From Deltaproteobacteria bacterium (GTDB lineage: Bacteria > Myxococcota_A > UBA9042 > PHBI01), in the NCBI GenBank assembly GCA_020632715.1, contig JACKFA010000003.1, forward strand, positions 806,001-870,000: 64,000 nt of DNA, given 5' to 3'. The position numbers and the translations under genes were made by a program. A model generated the notes under the pieces. The model was not told the origin of the DNA and searched no databases. It saw nothing but the letters and a program-made list of their open reading frames with translations. This document shows positions 47,063 through 54,039 of this stretch, piece by piece (the stretch's first letter is position 1; every line of letters begins with the position of its first letter).

Positions 47063-47091
47063 TTGACCACGTCGGCCCCCATATCTAATAT
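47063..47091 (+). promoter_or_regulatory. Strong predicted promoter of the yceD-rpmF unit
   Basis: TTGACC (47063-47068) and TAATAT (47086-47091) are exactly 17 bases apart. The expected transcript starts near 47098, 39 bases before the yceD ATG. The same AT-rich block is also the likely source of minus-strand transcription into the MNIO operon. Confidence 0.75.
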
Positions 47092-47136
47092 CCCCGCGCT
47101 TTTTCGCCCGTCGGCGAGAGCCCTGGCACCGTACCG

Positions 47137-47658
47137 ATGAAGCTGACCGACCTCCATATCGCCGTCGCGAACATCCCCGACGCAGGCCTGCTGATCGAGG
47201 GCGAGCTGCCCGACGACTGGGCGGCGGAGTCGCTCCTGCCCGCCTACGAGGCGCGGTCGCCGCTGAGCGTGCGCATGGACGTCCGCGCGGTCAACGGGAA
47301 TGTCCTCGTCCAGGGCCACGCCGGTATCCTCCTCGGCTTCGAGTGCAGCCGCACCCTCGAGCCGTCCGAGGCGTTCCTCCGGGTCGACTTCGCCGAGCTC
47401 TTCGTGCCGAGCGACAAGCACGAGTTCTCCCTCGGCGACGGCGTCGACAGCGACGCCATCGAGGACGAGCCCTACGCCATCGTCGGCGGCCAGGTCGACC
47501 TCGAGCAGCTCGTCCGCGAGGAGCTCGTCCTCGCCCAGGATCCCTACCCCGTCGCCGTCGAAGCCGACGCCGACGACCCCGACGCGCCCGTGTGGACCTC
47601 GACCTCGTCCGAGGTGGATCCGCGCTGGGCCGAGCTCAAGAAGCTGAAGCTGGACTGA
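47137..47658 (+). CDS. yceD: YceD-family (DUF177) protein, 23S rRNA/L32 assembly
   Basis: The 173-residue product matches the DUF177 family, almost always encoded directly before rpmF; in other bacteria it is needed for 23S rRNA processing. Visible family traits are a small-beta start (LTDLHIAVANIPDAGLLIEG), VLVQGHAGILLGFECSRTLEP-type strand with a single Cys in the conserved position, and an acidic middle part ending DLEQLVREELVLAQDPYP. The C-terminal half is acidic and ends in a short helix. rpmF follows after 43 bases. A strong promoter lies upstream. Confidence 0.85.
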   Translation: MKLTDLHIAVANIPDAGLLIEGELPDDWAAESLLPAYEARSPLSVRMDVRAVNGNVLVQGHAGILLGFECSRTLEPSEAFLRVDFAELFVPSDKHEFSLGDGVDSDAIEDEPYAIVGGQVDLEQLVREELVLAQDPYPVAVEADADDPDAPVWTSTSSEVDPRWAELKKLKLD

Positions 47659-47701
47659 CCGGGGCGCACTTCCGCGTCCCCCTTCCCCGATTGGAGGCCC
47701 C

Positions 47702-47908
47702 GTGGCCGTTCCGAAGCGCAAGAAGAGCAAGGCCAAGACCCGCGCCCGCCGGGCCAACCACGACCGCACCACGCTGCCGAACATCTCGATCTGCAGCAAC
47801 TGCGGCGCGGACATGGTCTCGCACCGCGCCTGCACCTCGTGCGGCTGGTACAACGGCCGCGTGGCCGTCCCGGTCGCGGCCGAGCCGGTCGAGGCCCCGG
47901 CCGAGTAG
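47702..47908 (+). CDS. rpmF: 50S ribosomal protein L32
   Basis: The 68-residue product is ribosomal protein L32. It begins MAVPKRKKSKAKTRARRA, has a zinc ribbon with two CxxC pairs (CSNCG and CTSCG), and ends with a short Ala/Pro/Glu tail. The GTG at 47702 is the start; the sequence AVPKRK follows immediately, as usual for this family. It belongs to the yceD-rpmF-rpiB-nrdR-rib unit. Confidence 0.95.
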   Translation: MAVPKRKKSKAKTRARRANHDRTTLPNISICSNCGADMVSHRACTSCGWYNGRVAVPVAAEPVEAPAE

Positions 47909-47912
47909 CGCC

Positions 47913-48377
47913 GTGCCGACCCTCGCCATCGGGAGCGATCACGCCGCCATCCGGCTGCGTAGGGCGCTCGTCGAGCACCTGCGCGAGCGCGGGTTCACGG
48001 TGACGGAGGTCGGGCCGAGCGAGGGCGACAAGAGCGACTACCCGGATCAAGCCGCGGTGGTCGCTCGCGCCGTCGTGCGCGGTGAGGTCGAGCGCGGGAT
48101 CCTCTGCTGTGGCACGGGGATCGGCGTCAGCATCGCGGCGAACAAGATCGCCGGGGTGCGGGCGGCGCTCGTGCACGACCCGACGACCGCGCGCCTCGCG
48201 GCGCAGCACAACCGCGCGAACGTGCTCTGCATGGGCGGGCGGCTGCTCGCCGACGAGTACGGCTGCGAGCTCGCGGACATCTGGCTCGAGACGGCCTTCG
48301 AGGACCGCCACCAGCGGCGCCTCGACAAGATCACGGCGCTCGAGGGCGCGCCCGACGGCGTGACCCCGGAGGGCTGA
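47913..48377 (+). CDS. rpiB: Ribose-5-phosphate isomerase B
   Basis: The 154-residue product is an RpiB/LacAB-family sugar-phosphate isomerase. Typical motifs: IGSDHAA near the N-terminus, CGTGIGVSIAANKI, HNRANVLCMGGR and the DKITALE C-terminus. It interconverts ribose-5-phosphate and ribulose-5-phosphate, the latter being a riboflavin precursor, which suits its place ahead of ribD. The GTG start at 47913 is four bases after the rpmF stop. The next gene starts directly after its stop. Confidence 0.93.
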   Translation: MPTLAIGSDHAAIRLRRALVEHLRERGFTVTEVGPSEGDKSDYPDQAAVVARAVVRGEVERGILCCGTGIGVSIAANKIAGVRAALVHDPTTARLAAQHNRANVLCMGGRLLADEYGCELADIWLETAFEDRHQRRLDKITALEGAPDGVTPEG

Positions 48378-49013
48378 GTGCGCTGTCCCTTCTGTAGCGA
48401 GATGCAGAACCGCGTCATCGACTCGCGGATGGCGCGCGACGGGCGGGCCATCCGGCGGCGACGCGCGTGCGAGGGGTGCGGCGAGCGCTTCACGACGTAC
48501 GAGTCCATCGAGTCGCCGATGGCCGACGTCGAGAAGCGCGAGGGGCAGAACGAGCCCTTCGACAAGGACAAGGTCACGCGCAGCATCCGGCTCGCCTGCA
48601 AGAAGCGCCCGGTGCCGCTCACGGCCATCACGGCGTTCGCCGAGCGGCTCGAGTCGAAGGTGTCGTCGCTCCCGCGGAAGACCATCCGCTCGAGCGAGAT
48701 CGGCGCCGAGGTGCTCGCGTTCCTGCGCGCGCAGGACCCGGTCGCCTACGTGCGCTACGCGTCGGTCTACCGCTCGTTCGGGTCGATCGCCGAGTTCACC
48801 CGCGAGCTCGAGACGTTCGCGGCGGAGGGCCCGGGGCCCGCCATCGACGACGACGACGACGACGGGCTCGAGGTCGGCGAGGACGGGACGAACGAGGCGC
48901 CGTCTGTCTCGGCGGCGGTGAAGGGCGCCGCGAAGGGCGCGCCGCCGAAGCCGGGCGGTGACGGGGCCGGGCTCGGCTCCCTCTTCGACACCGCCCGCGG
49001 GCCGAGGCGGTGA
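48378..49013 (+). CDS. nrdR: Transcriptional repressor NrdR
   Basis: NrdR represses ribonucleotide reductase genes by binding NrdR boxes when its ATP cone carries (d)ATP. The zinc ribbon MRCPFCSEMQNRVIDSR with CEGCGERFTTYE opens the protein, then the ATP cone (VEKREGQNEPFDKDKV, IRLACKKRPV) follows. A C-terminal tail of about 55 residues, acidic then Ala/Lys/Gly-rich, makes it 211 residues rather than about 150-160. Its GTG abuts the rpiB stop. Its last bases overlap the ribD start as GTGA. Confidence 0.94.
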   Translation: MRCPFCSEMQNRVIDSRMARDGRAIRRRRACEGCGERFTTYESIESPMADVEKREGQNEPFDKDKVTRSIRLACKKRPVPLTAITAFAERLESKVSSLPRKTIRSSEIGAEVLAFLRAQDPVAYVRYASVYRSFGSIAEFTRELETFAAEGPGPAIDDDDDDGLEVGEDGTNEAPSVSAAVKGAAKGAPPKPGGDGAGLGSLFDTARGPRR

Positions 49014-50158
49014 GCGGCCCCCGCGAGGCGAGCGCCGGCGAGCGCGCCCACATGGCGCTCGCGCTCCGCCTCGCCGCGGAGGGGCGCGGCCGCACGAGCC
49101 CGAACCCGATGGTCGGCGCGGTCGTCTTCGACGGCGAGCGCGTCCTCGGCGAGGGCTTCCACCCGCGGGCCGGCGAGCCCCACGCCGAGGTCTTCGCGCT
49201 CCGGGCGGCCGGCGAGCGCGCGCGCGGCGCGTCGATGGCGGTGACGCTCGAGCCGTGCTGCCACACCGGGCGCACCGGTCCCTGCACCGACGCCGTCATC
49301 GCCGCCGGGATCCGGCGCGTCGTCGTCGCGGCGGTCGATCCGAACCCGCTCGTCGCGGGCGAGGGGCTCCGGCGCCTCGAGGCGGCCGGCGTCGAGGTCG
49401 TCTCCGGGGTGATGGCGGCCGAGGCCGAGCGCCTGAACGAGGCCTTCAACCGCTGGATCGTCTCGCGGCGGCCCTTCGTCACGCTGAAGCTCGCGACCTC
49501 CCTCGACGGGCGCATCGCCGCGCGCACCGGCTCGAGCCGCTGGATCACGGGCCCCGCCGCCCGCGCGCGCGTCCACGCCCTCCGCGCCGCGAGCGACGGC
49601 GTCCTCGTCGGCGTCGGCACGGCCCTCGCCGACGACCCGCAGCTCACCGCCCGCGACGTGCCGGGCCTCTGGGACCCGCCCGCGCGCCTCGTCGTCGACT
49701 CGCAGCTCCGCCTCCCGGCGACCGCGCGCCTCCTCGACGCCACCCTCCCCGGCCCGGTCATCGTCGCGACGGCCGTGCCGCCCGGCGATCCGCGTGGCCA
49801 CGCCCTCGCGGCGGCCGGCGCCGAGCTCCTCCACGTCCCCGGCGACGACGGCCGGGTCGATCTCGAGGGCCTCCTCGTCGCGCTCGGCGCCCGCGCCGAC
49901 AAGCCCATCACCTCGCTCCTCGTCGAGGGCGGCGGTGTCCTCGCGGGGGCGCTGGTCGCGCGGGGCCTCGTGGACGCGCTCATCCTCCACAAGGCGCCCT
50001 TCCTGCTCGGCGCGGACGGCGTCGCCGCGGTCGGGCCCCTCGGCCTCGACGCGCCGGGCGACGCGCCGCGGCTCGTGGTCGCGGCCGTCGAGAGGCTCGG
50101 CGACGACGTCGAGATCGTCGCCCACCGCGCCGCCGGGGCGGCCTCACGGGAGGTGTGA
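49010..50158 (+). CDS. ribD: Riboflavin biosynthesis protein RibD (deaminase and reductase)
   Basis: This bifunctional enzyme deaminates and then reduces the pyrimidine intermediate of riboflavin synthesis. The zinc-dependent deaminase domain has HAE (in GEPHAEVFAL) and PCCHTGRTGPC; the C-terminal reductase has TLKLATSLDGRIAARTG, SDGVLVGVGTALADDPQLTAR and VEGGGVLAGAL. Length 382 residues, normal. The GTG start overlaps the nrdR stop, and ribE follows after three bases, so the genes are coupled. Confidence 0.95.
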   Translation: MSGPREASAGERAHMALALRLAAEGRGRTSPNPMVGAVVFDGERVLGEGFHPRAGEPHAEVFALRAAGERARGASMAVTLEPCCHTGRTGPCTDAVIAAGIRRVVVAAVDPNPLVAGEGLRRLEAAGVEVVSGVMAAEAERLNEAFNRWIVSRRPFVTLKLATSLDGRIAARTGSSRWITGPAARARVHALRAASDGVLVGVGTALADDPQLTARDVPGLWDPPARLVVDSQLRLPATARLLDATLPGPVIVATAVPPGDPRGHALAAAGAELLHVPGDDGRVDLEGLLVALGARADKPITSLLVEGGGVLAGALVARGLVDALILHKAPFLLGADGVAAVGPLGLDAPGDAPRLVVAAVERLGDDVEIVAHRAAGAASREV

Positions 50159-50161
50159 ACG

Positions 50162-50818
50162 ATGTTCACCGGCATCATCGAGGACGTCGGGACGCTCGCC
50201 GCCCGGGTCGTGCGCCCGGACGGGGCGCGCATGGCCTTCGCGACGCGGCTCCCGCTCGGCGGCGTCGCCATCGGCGCGAGCATCGCCGTGAACGGCGCCT
50301 GCCTGACGGTGGTCGAGCGCGACGGCGACCGCTTCTGGACCGACGTCTCGAAGGAGACGCTCGCCCGCACGAACCTCGGCGCGCTCGCGGTCGGCGACCC
50401 GGTCAACCTCGAGAACGCGCTCACGCTCAGCGCGCGCCTCGACGGGCACATCGTGCAGGGGCACGTCGACGGCGTCGGCCGCCTCGCCGCCTCGCGCCGC
50501 GTCGGCGACGGCTGGGAGCTCGACTACGACGTGCCCGAGGCGCTCCTCCCGACGGTCGTCGAGAAGGGCTCGATCACGCTCGACGGCGTGTCGCTCACGG
50601 TGGCGCGCCTCGCGGACCCCCGCGTCACGATCGCGGTCGTCCCGCACACGGCCACGATGACGACGCTCACGCGCCGCCCGGTCGGCGCGCCCGTCAACGT
50701 GGAGACCGACATCCTCGGGAAGTACGTGCAGCGCATGCTCTCCTTCGGCAAGGGGGGCGCGGGCGGAGGCGGGCGCGGGCTGTCGCTCGCCGACCTCGCG
50801 GAGAACGGCTTTCTCTGA
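50162..50818 (+). CDS. ribE: Riboflavin synthase, alpha subunit
   Basis: The enzyme dismutates 6,7-dimethyl-8-ribityllumazine to riboflavin. The two homologous barrel domains are visible: MFTGIIEDVGT with SIAVNGACLTVV, and later GSITLDGVSLTVARL; DGHIVQGHVDGVG and NVETDILGKYVQRM are further hallmarks. Length 218 residues. The ribA/ribB genes that often separate ribE from ribH are absent here; a promoter for ribH begins 36 bases downstream. Confidence 0.95.
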   Translation: MFTGIIEDVGTLAARVVRPDGARMAFATRLPLGGVAIGASIAVNGACLTVVERDGDRFWTDVSKETLARTNLGALAVGDPVNLENALTLSARLDGHIVQGHVDGVGRLAASRRVGDGWELDYDVPEALLPTVVEKGSITLDGVSLTVARLADPRVTIAVVPHTATMTTLTRRPVGAPVNVETDILGKYVQRMLSFGKGGAGGGGRGLSLADLAENGFL

Positions 50819-50853
50819 GCGATGACGCGCCGCGTCACGCCTCACCTCCGTCA

Positions 50854-50882
50854 TTGACCGCGCCGGGGGCGGCCCGTATAAA
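50854..50882 (+). promoter_or_regulatory. Predicted promoter of ribH-nusB
   Basis: TTGACC (50854-50859) and TATAAA (50877-50882) are exactly 17 bases apart, one of the best promoters in the window. The transcript would begin near 50889, just at a CACCTCGGGAGGTG hairpin (50890-50903) that holds the ribosome site. Confidence 0.7.
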
Positions 50883-50909
50883 GCCCGCCCACCTCGGGAG
50901 GTGAGACCG

Positions 50910-51386
50910 ATGGCACGGACGATCGAGGGTATGCTGGACGCCAAGGGGGCGCGCTTCGCCATCGTGGTGTCGCGCTTCAACGCGTTCATCACGGAGCGCC
51001 TGCTCGAGGGCGCGCGCGACACGCTCGTCCGCCACGGCGCCGACGACGACGCGCTCACCATCGTGCGCGTGCCGGGGGCCTTCGAGATCCCGCTCGCGGC
51101 GCGCTGGCTCGCGACCTCGGGCGAGCACGACGCGGTGCTCGCGCTCGGCTGCCTCATCCGGGGCGCGACGCCGCACTTCGACTACATCTCGTCCGACGTG
51201 ACGAAGGGCCTCGGCGCGACCACGCTCGAGACGGGGGTCCCCGTCGCGTACGGCGTGCTCACGACCGACACCATCGAGCAGGCGGTCGAGCGCGCCGGCA
51301 CGAAGGCCGGCAACAAGGGCGCCGAGGCGGCCATGGCGGCGATCGAGATGGTGTCGCTGAAGCGGGCGATGGGCCGTGTCGAATAA
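50910..51386 (+). CDS. ribH: 6,7-dimethyl-8-ribityllumazine synthase
   Basis: Lumazine synthase forms the penultimate riboflavin precursor in an icosahedral or pentameric assembly. Typical segments: FAIVVSRFNAFITERLLEGA, RVPGAFEIPLAARWLA, LGCLIRGATPHFDYI, GVPVAYGVLTTDTIEQAVERAG and NKGAEAAMAAIEM. Length 158 residues. The ATG at 50910 has a strong GGGAGGTGAG ribosome site that forms part of a short hairpin. It has its own promoter after ribE. Its end overlaps nusB by 11 bases. Confidence 0.95.
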   Translation: MARTIEGMLDAKGARFAIVVSRFNAFITERLLEGARDTLVRHGADDDALTIVRVPGAFEIPLAARWLATSGEHDAVLALGCLIRGATPHFDYISSDVTKGLGATTLETGVPVAYGVLTTDTIEQAVERAGTKAGNKGAEAAMAAIEMVSLKRAMGRVE

Positions 51387-51858
51387 GACGAAGCAGCACG
51401 GCACGCGCCGTCACGCGCGCGAGCTCGCCCTCCAGGGCCTCTACGCGCTCGAGTTCGCCGGGAAGAGCGCCATCACGGCCGTCGAGGAGGCGCGCGCCTG
51501 GGCGTCGGAGCCCGAGAGCGCCGACGAGGACCTCGCCGACCTCGTACGCGTCGGCGGGGAGCACCTCGACTTCGCGACGGACCTCATCCACGGGGTGTTC
51601 GCGAACCGCGAGGCGATCGACCAGGTCCTGTCGGAGTCGTCGACGAACTGGAAGCTCTCGCGCATGGCCATGGTCGACCGGAACATCCTCCGGCTCGCGG
51701 CCTACGAGCTCCTCTTCAAGGCGGAGATCCCGCCGAAGGTGGCGCTCAACGAGGCCATCGAGATCGGCAAGAAGTACGGCACGGCCGAGTCGAGCGCGTT
51801 CATCAACGGGATCCTCGACCGCGTCGCCGCCGTCGCCGCTGACCGCCGCGCGCGGTAG
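51376..51858 (+). CDS. nusB: Transcription antitermination factor NusB
   Basis: NusB binds NusE and the boxA RNA in rRNA antitermination. Typical segments: RRHARELALQGLYALEF at the N-terminus, LDFATDLIHGVF, NWKLSRMAMVDRNILRLAAYELLF and PPKVALNEAIEIGKKYGT. Length 160 residues. The GTG start lies inside the last codons of ribH, so it is coupled. The ribH-nusB order is the common one. The next gene starts ten bases after its stop. Confidence 0.94.
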   Translation: MSNKTKQHGTRRHARELALQGLYALEFAGKSAITAVEEARAWASEPESADEDLADLVRVGGEHLDFATDLIHGVFANREAIDQVLSESSTNWKLSRMAMVDRNILRLAAYELLFKAEIPPKVALNEAIEIGKKYGTAESSAFINGILDRVAAVAADRRAR

Positions 51859-51867
51859 AGTGGGCGC

Positions 51868-52383
51868 ATGGCCGCCCTCGACTTCATCGTCCCCGAGCTG
51901 CGGGCCCTCGACGACACGCCGGGGGACCTGCTCATCCTCGCGGCGTTCGCCGACGAGCGGCCGCTCCAGGGGCTGACGGGCCTCGTCGACTGGCGGCTCG
52001 CGGGGGCGCTCAGCCGCTGGCGGCTCGGCGGCTTCTCGACGGGAGACCTCGGCGAGCGCGTGCTGACGCCGTGCGAGCGGCGCCTCTCGCACCCGATGCT
52101 GGTGCTCATCGGGCTCGGCCGGCGGGACGAGTACCGGCCGGATCGCGCGTTCGTGGCGGCGCGCTCGGCGCGCGAGGCGGCCGAGGGGCTCGGCGCGCGG
52201 CGGATCACGAGCGGCCTCTTCGGGCTCGAGCAGCTCGCGAGCCCGCTCGAGCGGACGTCGTTGAAGCTCTGCGAGCTCCTCGGCGACGGCGACGGGATCG
52301 ACCGGCTCACGATCGTCGCCGACGACAAGGCCGAGGCGCTCGTCCGCGACGGGATGCACATCTTCCGGACGTCGCCGGACTGA
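51868..52383 (+). CDS. Peptidase M17 N-terminal-domain-only protein
   Basis: The 171-residue product resembles the N-terminal, non-catalytic domain of leucyl aminopeptidases (M17): LDDTPGDLLILAAFADERPL, GLTGLVDWRLAGALSRW, GERVLTPCERRL and VLIGLGRRDEYRP. The C-terminal metallopeptidase half is missing, and no metal-site motif is seen. The ATG at 51868 is six bases from a TAGAGT (51856-51861) that overlaps the nusB stop, so the gene may be expressed leaderless or by read-through of the nusB transcript. Macro-like fold in known homologues; function here is unclear. Confidence 0.75.
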   Translation: MAALDFIVPELRALDDTPGDLLILAAFADERPLQGLTGLVDWRLAGALSRWRLGGFSTGDLGERVLTPCERRLSHPMLVLIGLGRRDEYRPDRAFVAARSAREAAEGLGARRITSGLFGLEQLASPLERTSLKLCELLGDGDGIDRLTIVADDKAEALVRDGMHIFRTSPD

Positions 52384-52438
52384 CACTGAGCGCGCGCGGG
52401 TTCGTTCGAGCACGGCGTGCGTGTCGGGCCGGGAGGCG

Positions 52439-52447
52439 TGATAGGAT
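52439..52447 (+). promoter_or_regulatory. Extended -10 element before the 52454 gene
   Basis: TGA followed by TAGGAT (52442-52447) forms an extended -10 site; the GTG start comes six bases later with no ribosome site. No good -35 is visible. Confidence 0.5.
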
Positions 52448-52453
52448 GGCCGC

Positions 52454-53068
52454 GTGATCGAGAGCGTGAGCGAGGACGCGGGCGTCGAGCCCGGCGACGC
52501 CGGGGTCGGCGCGGAGGAGACCGCGCCCGAGCCCGTCGTGGACCCGTTCGCCGCCGACCCGCTCATCTCGAACGCGGCGCTCGAGCGGGGGGCGGCCGGC
52601 CTCTCGTCGCTCTGGAAGATCGTGCAGACGCGCGCCCCGCGTGACGTCCGCCGGCGCGTGCGCGAGACGCTCGAGCGGATCTTCGCCATCACGACGGGCG
52701 CCGCGACCGGCGAGATGCGCGAGCGCGTCTTCCTGTCGCGGCAGATCGACGACCTCGGCTCCGAGCTCCGCGGGCAGCCGCCCTTCGAGCCGCACTTCTA
52801 CCAGGCCGGGAAGCTCGCGATCATCAGCGTCTACGATCCGATCCAGATCCGCGGCGCCGTCGACCACCGCCGCATCGAGCGCGCCTTCGACCGCTACCTC
52901 TCGCGCGCCGAGCGCGCCTTCGCGCGGCTCGACTACTTCCTCGAGCGCGCCGGCGAGAAGGTCGAGAAGAAGGCCGACCTCAAGCCCTGGGAGCAGCCCT
53001 ACGCGAAGTTCGACAACTTCCGCGAGCTCCTCTGGGGGCGCGTCCAGCGCATCGACTGGAGTCAGTGA
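52454..53068 (+). CDS. Protein of unknown function (204 residues)
   Basis: I do not recognise this protein. It has an acidic, Ala/Glu/Val-rich N-terminus of about 40 residues, then a helical body: SSLWKIVQTRAPRDVRRRV, VFLSRQIDDLGSELRGQP, then FEPHFYQAGKLAIISVYDP and a charged C-terminal helix ending in WGRVQRIDWSQ. It has no signal peptide, Cys or membrane segment, so is probably cytoplasmic. The GTG start is likely leaderless. Its stop overlaps the next gene by TGATG, so the two are coupled. Confidence 0.72.
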   Translation: MIESVSEDAGVEPGDAGVGAEETAPEPVVDPFAADPLISNAALERGAAGLSSLWKIVQTRAPRDVRRRVRETLERIFAITTGAATGEMRERVFLSRQIDDLGSELRGQPPFEPHFYQAGKLAIISVYDPIQIRGAVDHRRIERAFDRYLSRAERAFARLDYFLERAGEKVEKKADLKPWEQPYAKFDNFRELLWGRVQRIDWSQ

Positions 53069-53466
53069 TGGGCGGCGCCTCCGGCATGTGGGCGGCCGCC
53101 GCGCTCGCGCTGTCCCTCGTCGTCGCCGCCCCGGCGCGCGCCGAGGAGCCGCCGGCGGAGCCCGCGCCCACCGAGCCCGCGCCGCGCCCTTGCCGCGCGC
53201 TCGACAAGGGCGAGAAGATCTCGGTCGACATGCGCGACGCGCCGCTCGCCGACGTCGTGCGCTACGTGTCGTGCGCCGCCGAGGTCGCGTTCGTGCTGTC
53301 GCCGCCGGCGCTCGGCGGGCGCACGGTGACCGTCTTCGCGCCGAAGCCGGTCGACCGACGCGGGCTCCTCACGGTGTTCCGCGTCGCGCTCCGCGACGCC
53401 GGGCTCGCGAGCGAGCGCCACGGCGCCTTCGACGTCATCAAGCCGGTCGACCAGCTGACGCCGTGA
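53068..53466 (+). CDS. Exported secretin N-domain-like protein, no pore domain
   Basis: The 132-residue product has a signal peptide (AAAALALSLVVAAPARA), a Pro/Glu-rich linker, and one small domain (GEKISVDMRDAPLADVVRYV, then AFVLSPPALGGRTVTVFAP and FRVALRDAGLASERHG). That pattern matches the N0/STN-type domain at the start of GspD and related secretins: a strand, helix, strand, then TVxV and a second helix. The rest of a secretin, including the beta-barrel, is missing, and no type II or IV secretion genes are nearby. The ATG overlaps the upstream stop (TGATG), so expression is coupled to the 52454 gene. Confidence 0.68.
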   Translation: MGGASGMWAAAALALSLVVAAPARAEEPPAEPAPTEPAPRPCRALDKGEKISVDMRDAPLADVVRYVSCAAEVAFVLSPPALGGRTVTVFAPKPVDRRGLLTVFRVALRDAGLASERHGAFDVIKPVDQLTP

Positions 53467-53472
53467 CGGGGG

Positions 53473-53991
53473 CTACTCGAGCGGCAGCGGCCACTTGAGG
53501 AGCAGCACCACCTCGACGTCGTCGCCGGCCCCCGCGCCCGCGACGCCGTGGCACCAGCGCGCCGCGACCCCCGCGAGCCCGAGGGTCACGACCGCACCGA
53601 AGCGCACCCCGTGGACCGGCTCGGCGCCGCCGAGCTCGGCGGTGTAGGCGAGCTCGGCCCCGAACACGAACCAGCCGGCCTCGAGCCCGGCCGCGACGCG
53701 CCCGACGCCCGCCCCCGTCACCCAGCGGGCGTCGGTGAAGGCGCCGGCCCACGCCGTGCCGAAGAGGTAACCGAGCGTGAGCTCCGCGCCGACGAGGAAG
53801 CCGCCGCGGCCGTCGCGCCCGTCGATCGCTGTGCTCCCGCCGAGCTCGATCCCGACGGGCAGGAACCACCCCGGCGCGTGCGGGAAGGCGTCGGGACCGG
53901 GATCGTCGGCCACCGCCGGGGCGGGCGTGGCGGCGCGCGCGGGGTCCGCGAGGCCGAGGACCGCGGCGGCGATGAGGAGGGCGCGGCGCAT
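53473..53991 (-). CDS. Exported beta-rich protein, possibly outer-membrane
   Basis: I do not recognise a family. The 172-residue product has a signal peptide (RALLIAAAVLGLADPARA) and then alternating strands with Gly, aromatic and small residues (GGFLVGAELTLGYLFGTAWAG in part, GAELAYTAELGG, GAVVTLGLAGVAARWCHGV), ending in an aliphatic strand and PLE. That pattern fits a small outer-membrane beta-barrel or a lipocalin-like fold. The ATG at 53991 is the first sensible start; the open frame continues upstream but is not coding. It diverges from the alpha/beta hydrolase gene. Confidence 0.65.
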   Translation of the reverse strand: MRRALLIAAAVLGLADPARAATPAPAVADDPGPDAFPHAPGWFLPVGIELGGSTAIDGRDGRGGFLVGAELTLGYLFGTAWAGAFTDARWVTGAGVGRVAAGLEAGWFVFGAELAYTAELGGAEPVHGVRFGAVVTLGLAGVAARWCHGVAGAGAGDDVEVVLLLKWPLPLE

Positions 53992-54023
53992 CGCGCGGGA
54001 CCCTACTAGGCTTCGCCGCGCGG

Positions 54024-54032
54024 TGCTATACC
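54024..54032 (+). promoter_or_regulatory. Extended -10 element before the alpha/beta hydrolase gene
   Basis: TGC followed by TATACC (54027-54032) is seven bases from the GTG at 54040, with no ribosome site, as expected for a leaderless transcript. Confidence 0.5.
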
Positions 54033-54039
54033 GCCCGCC

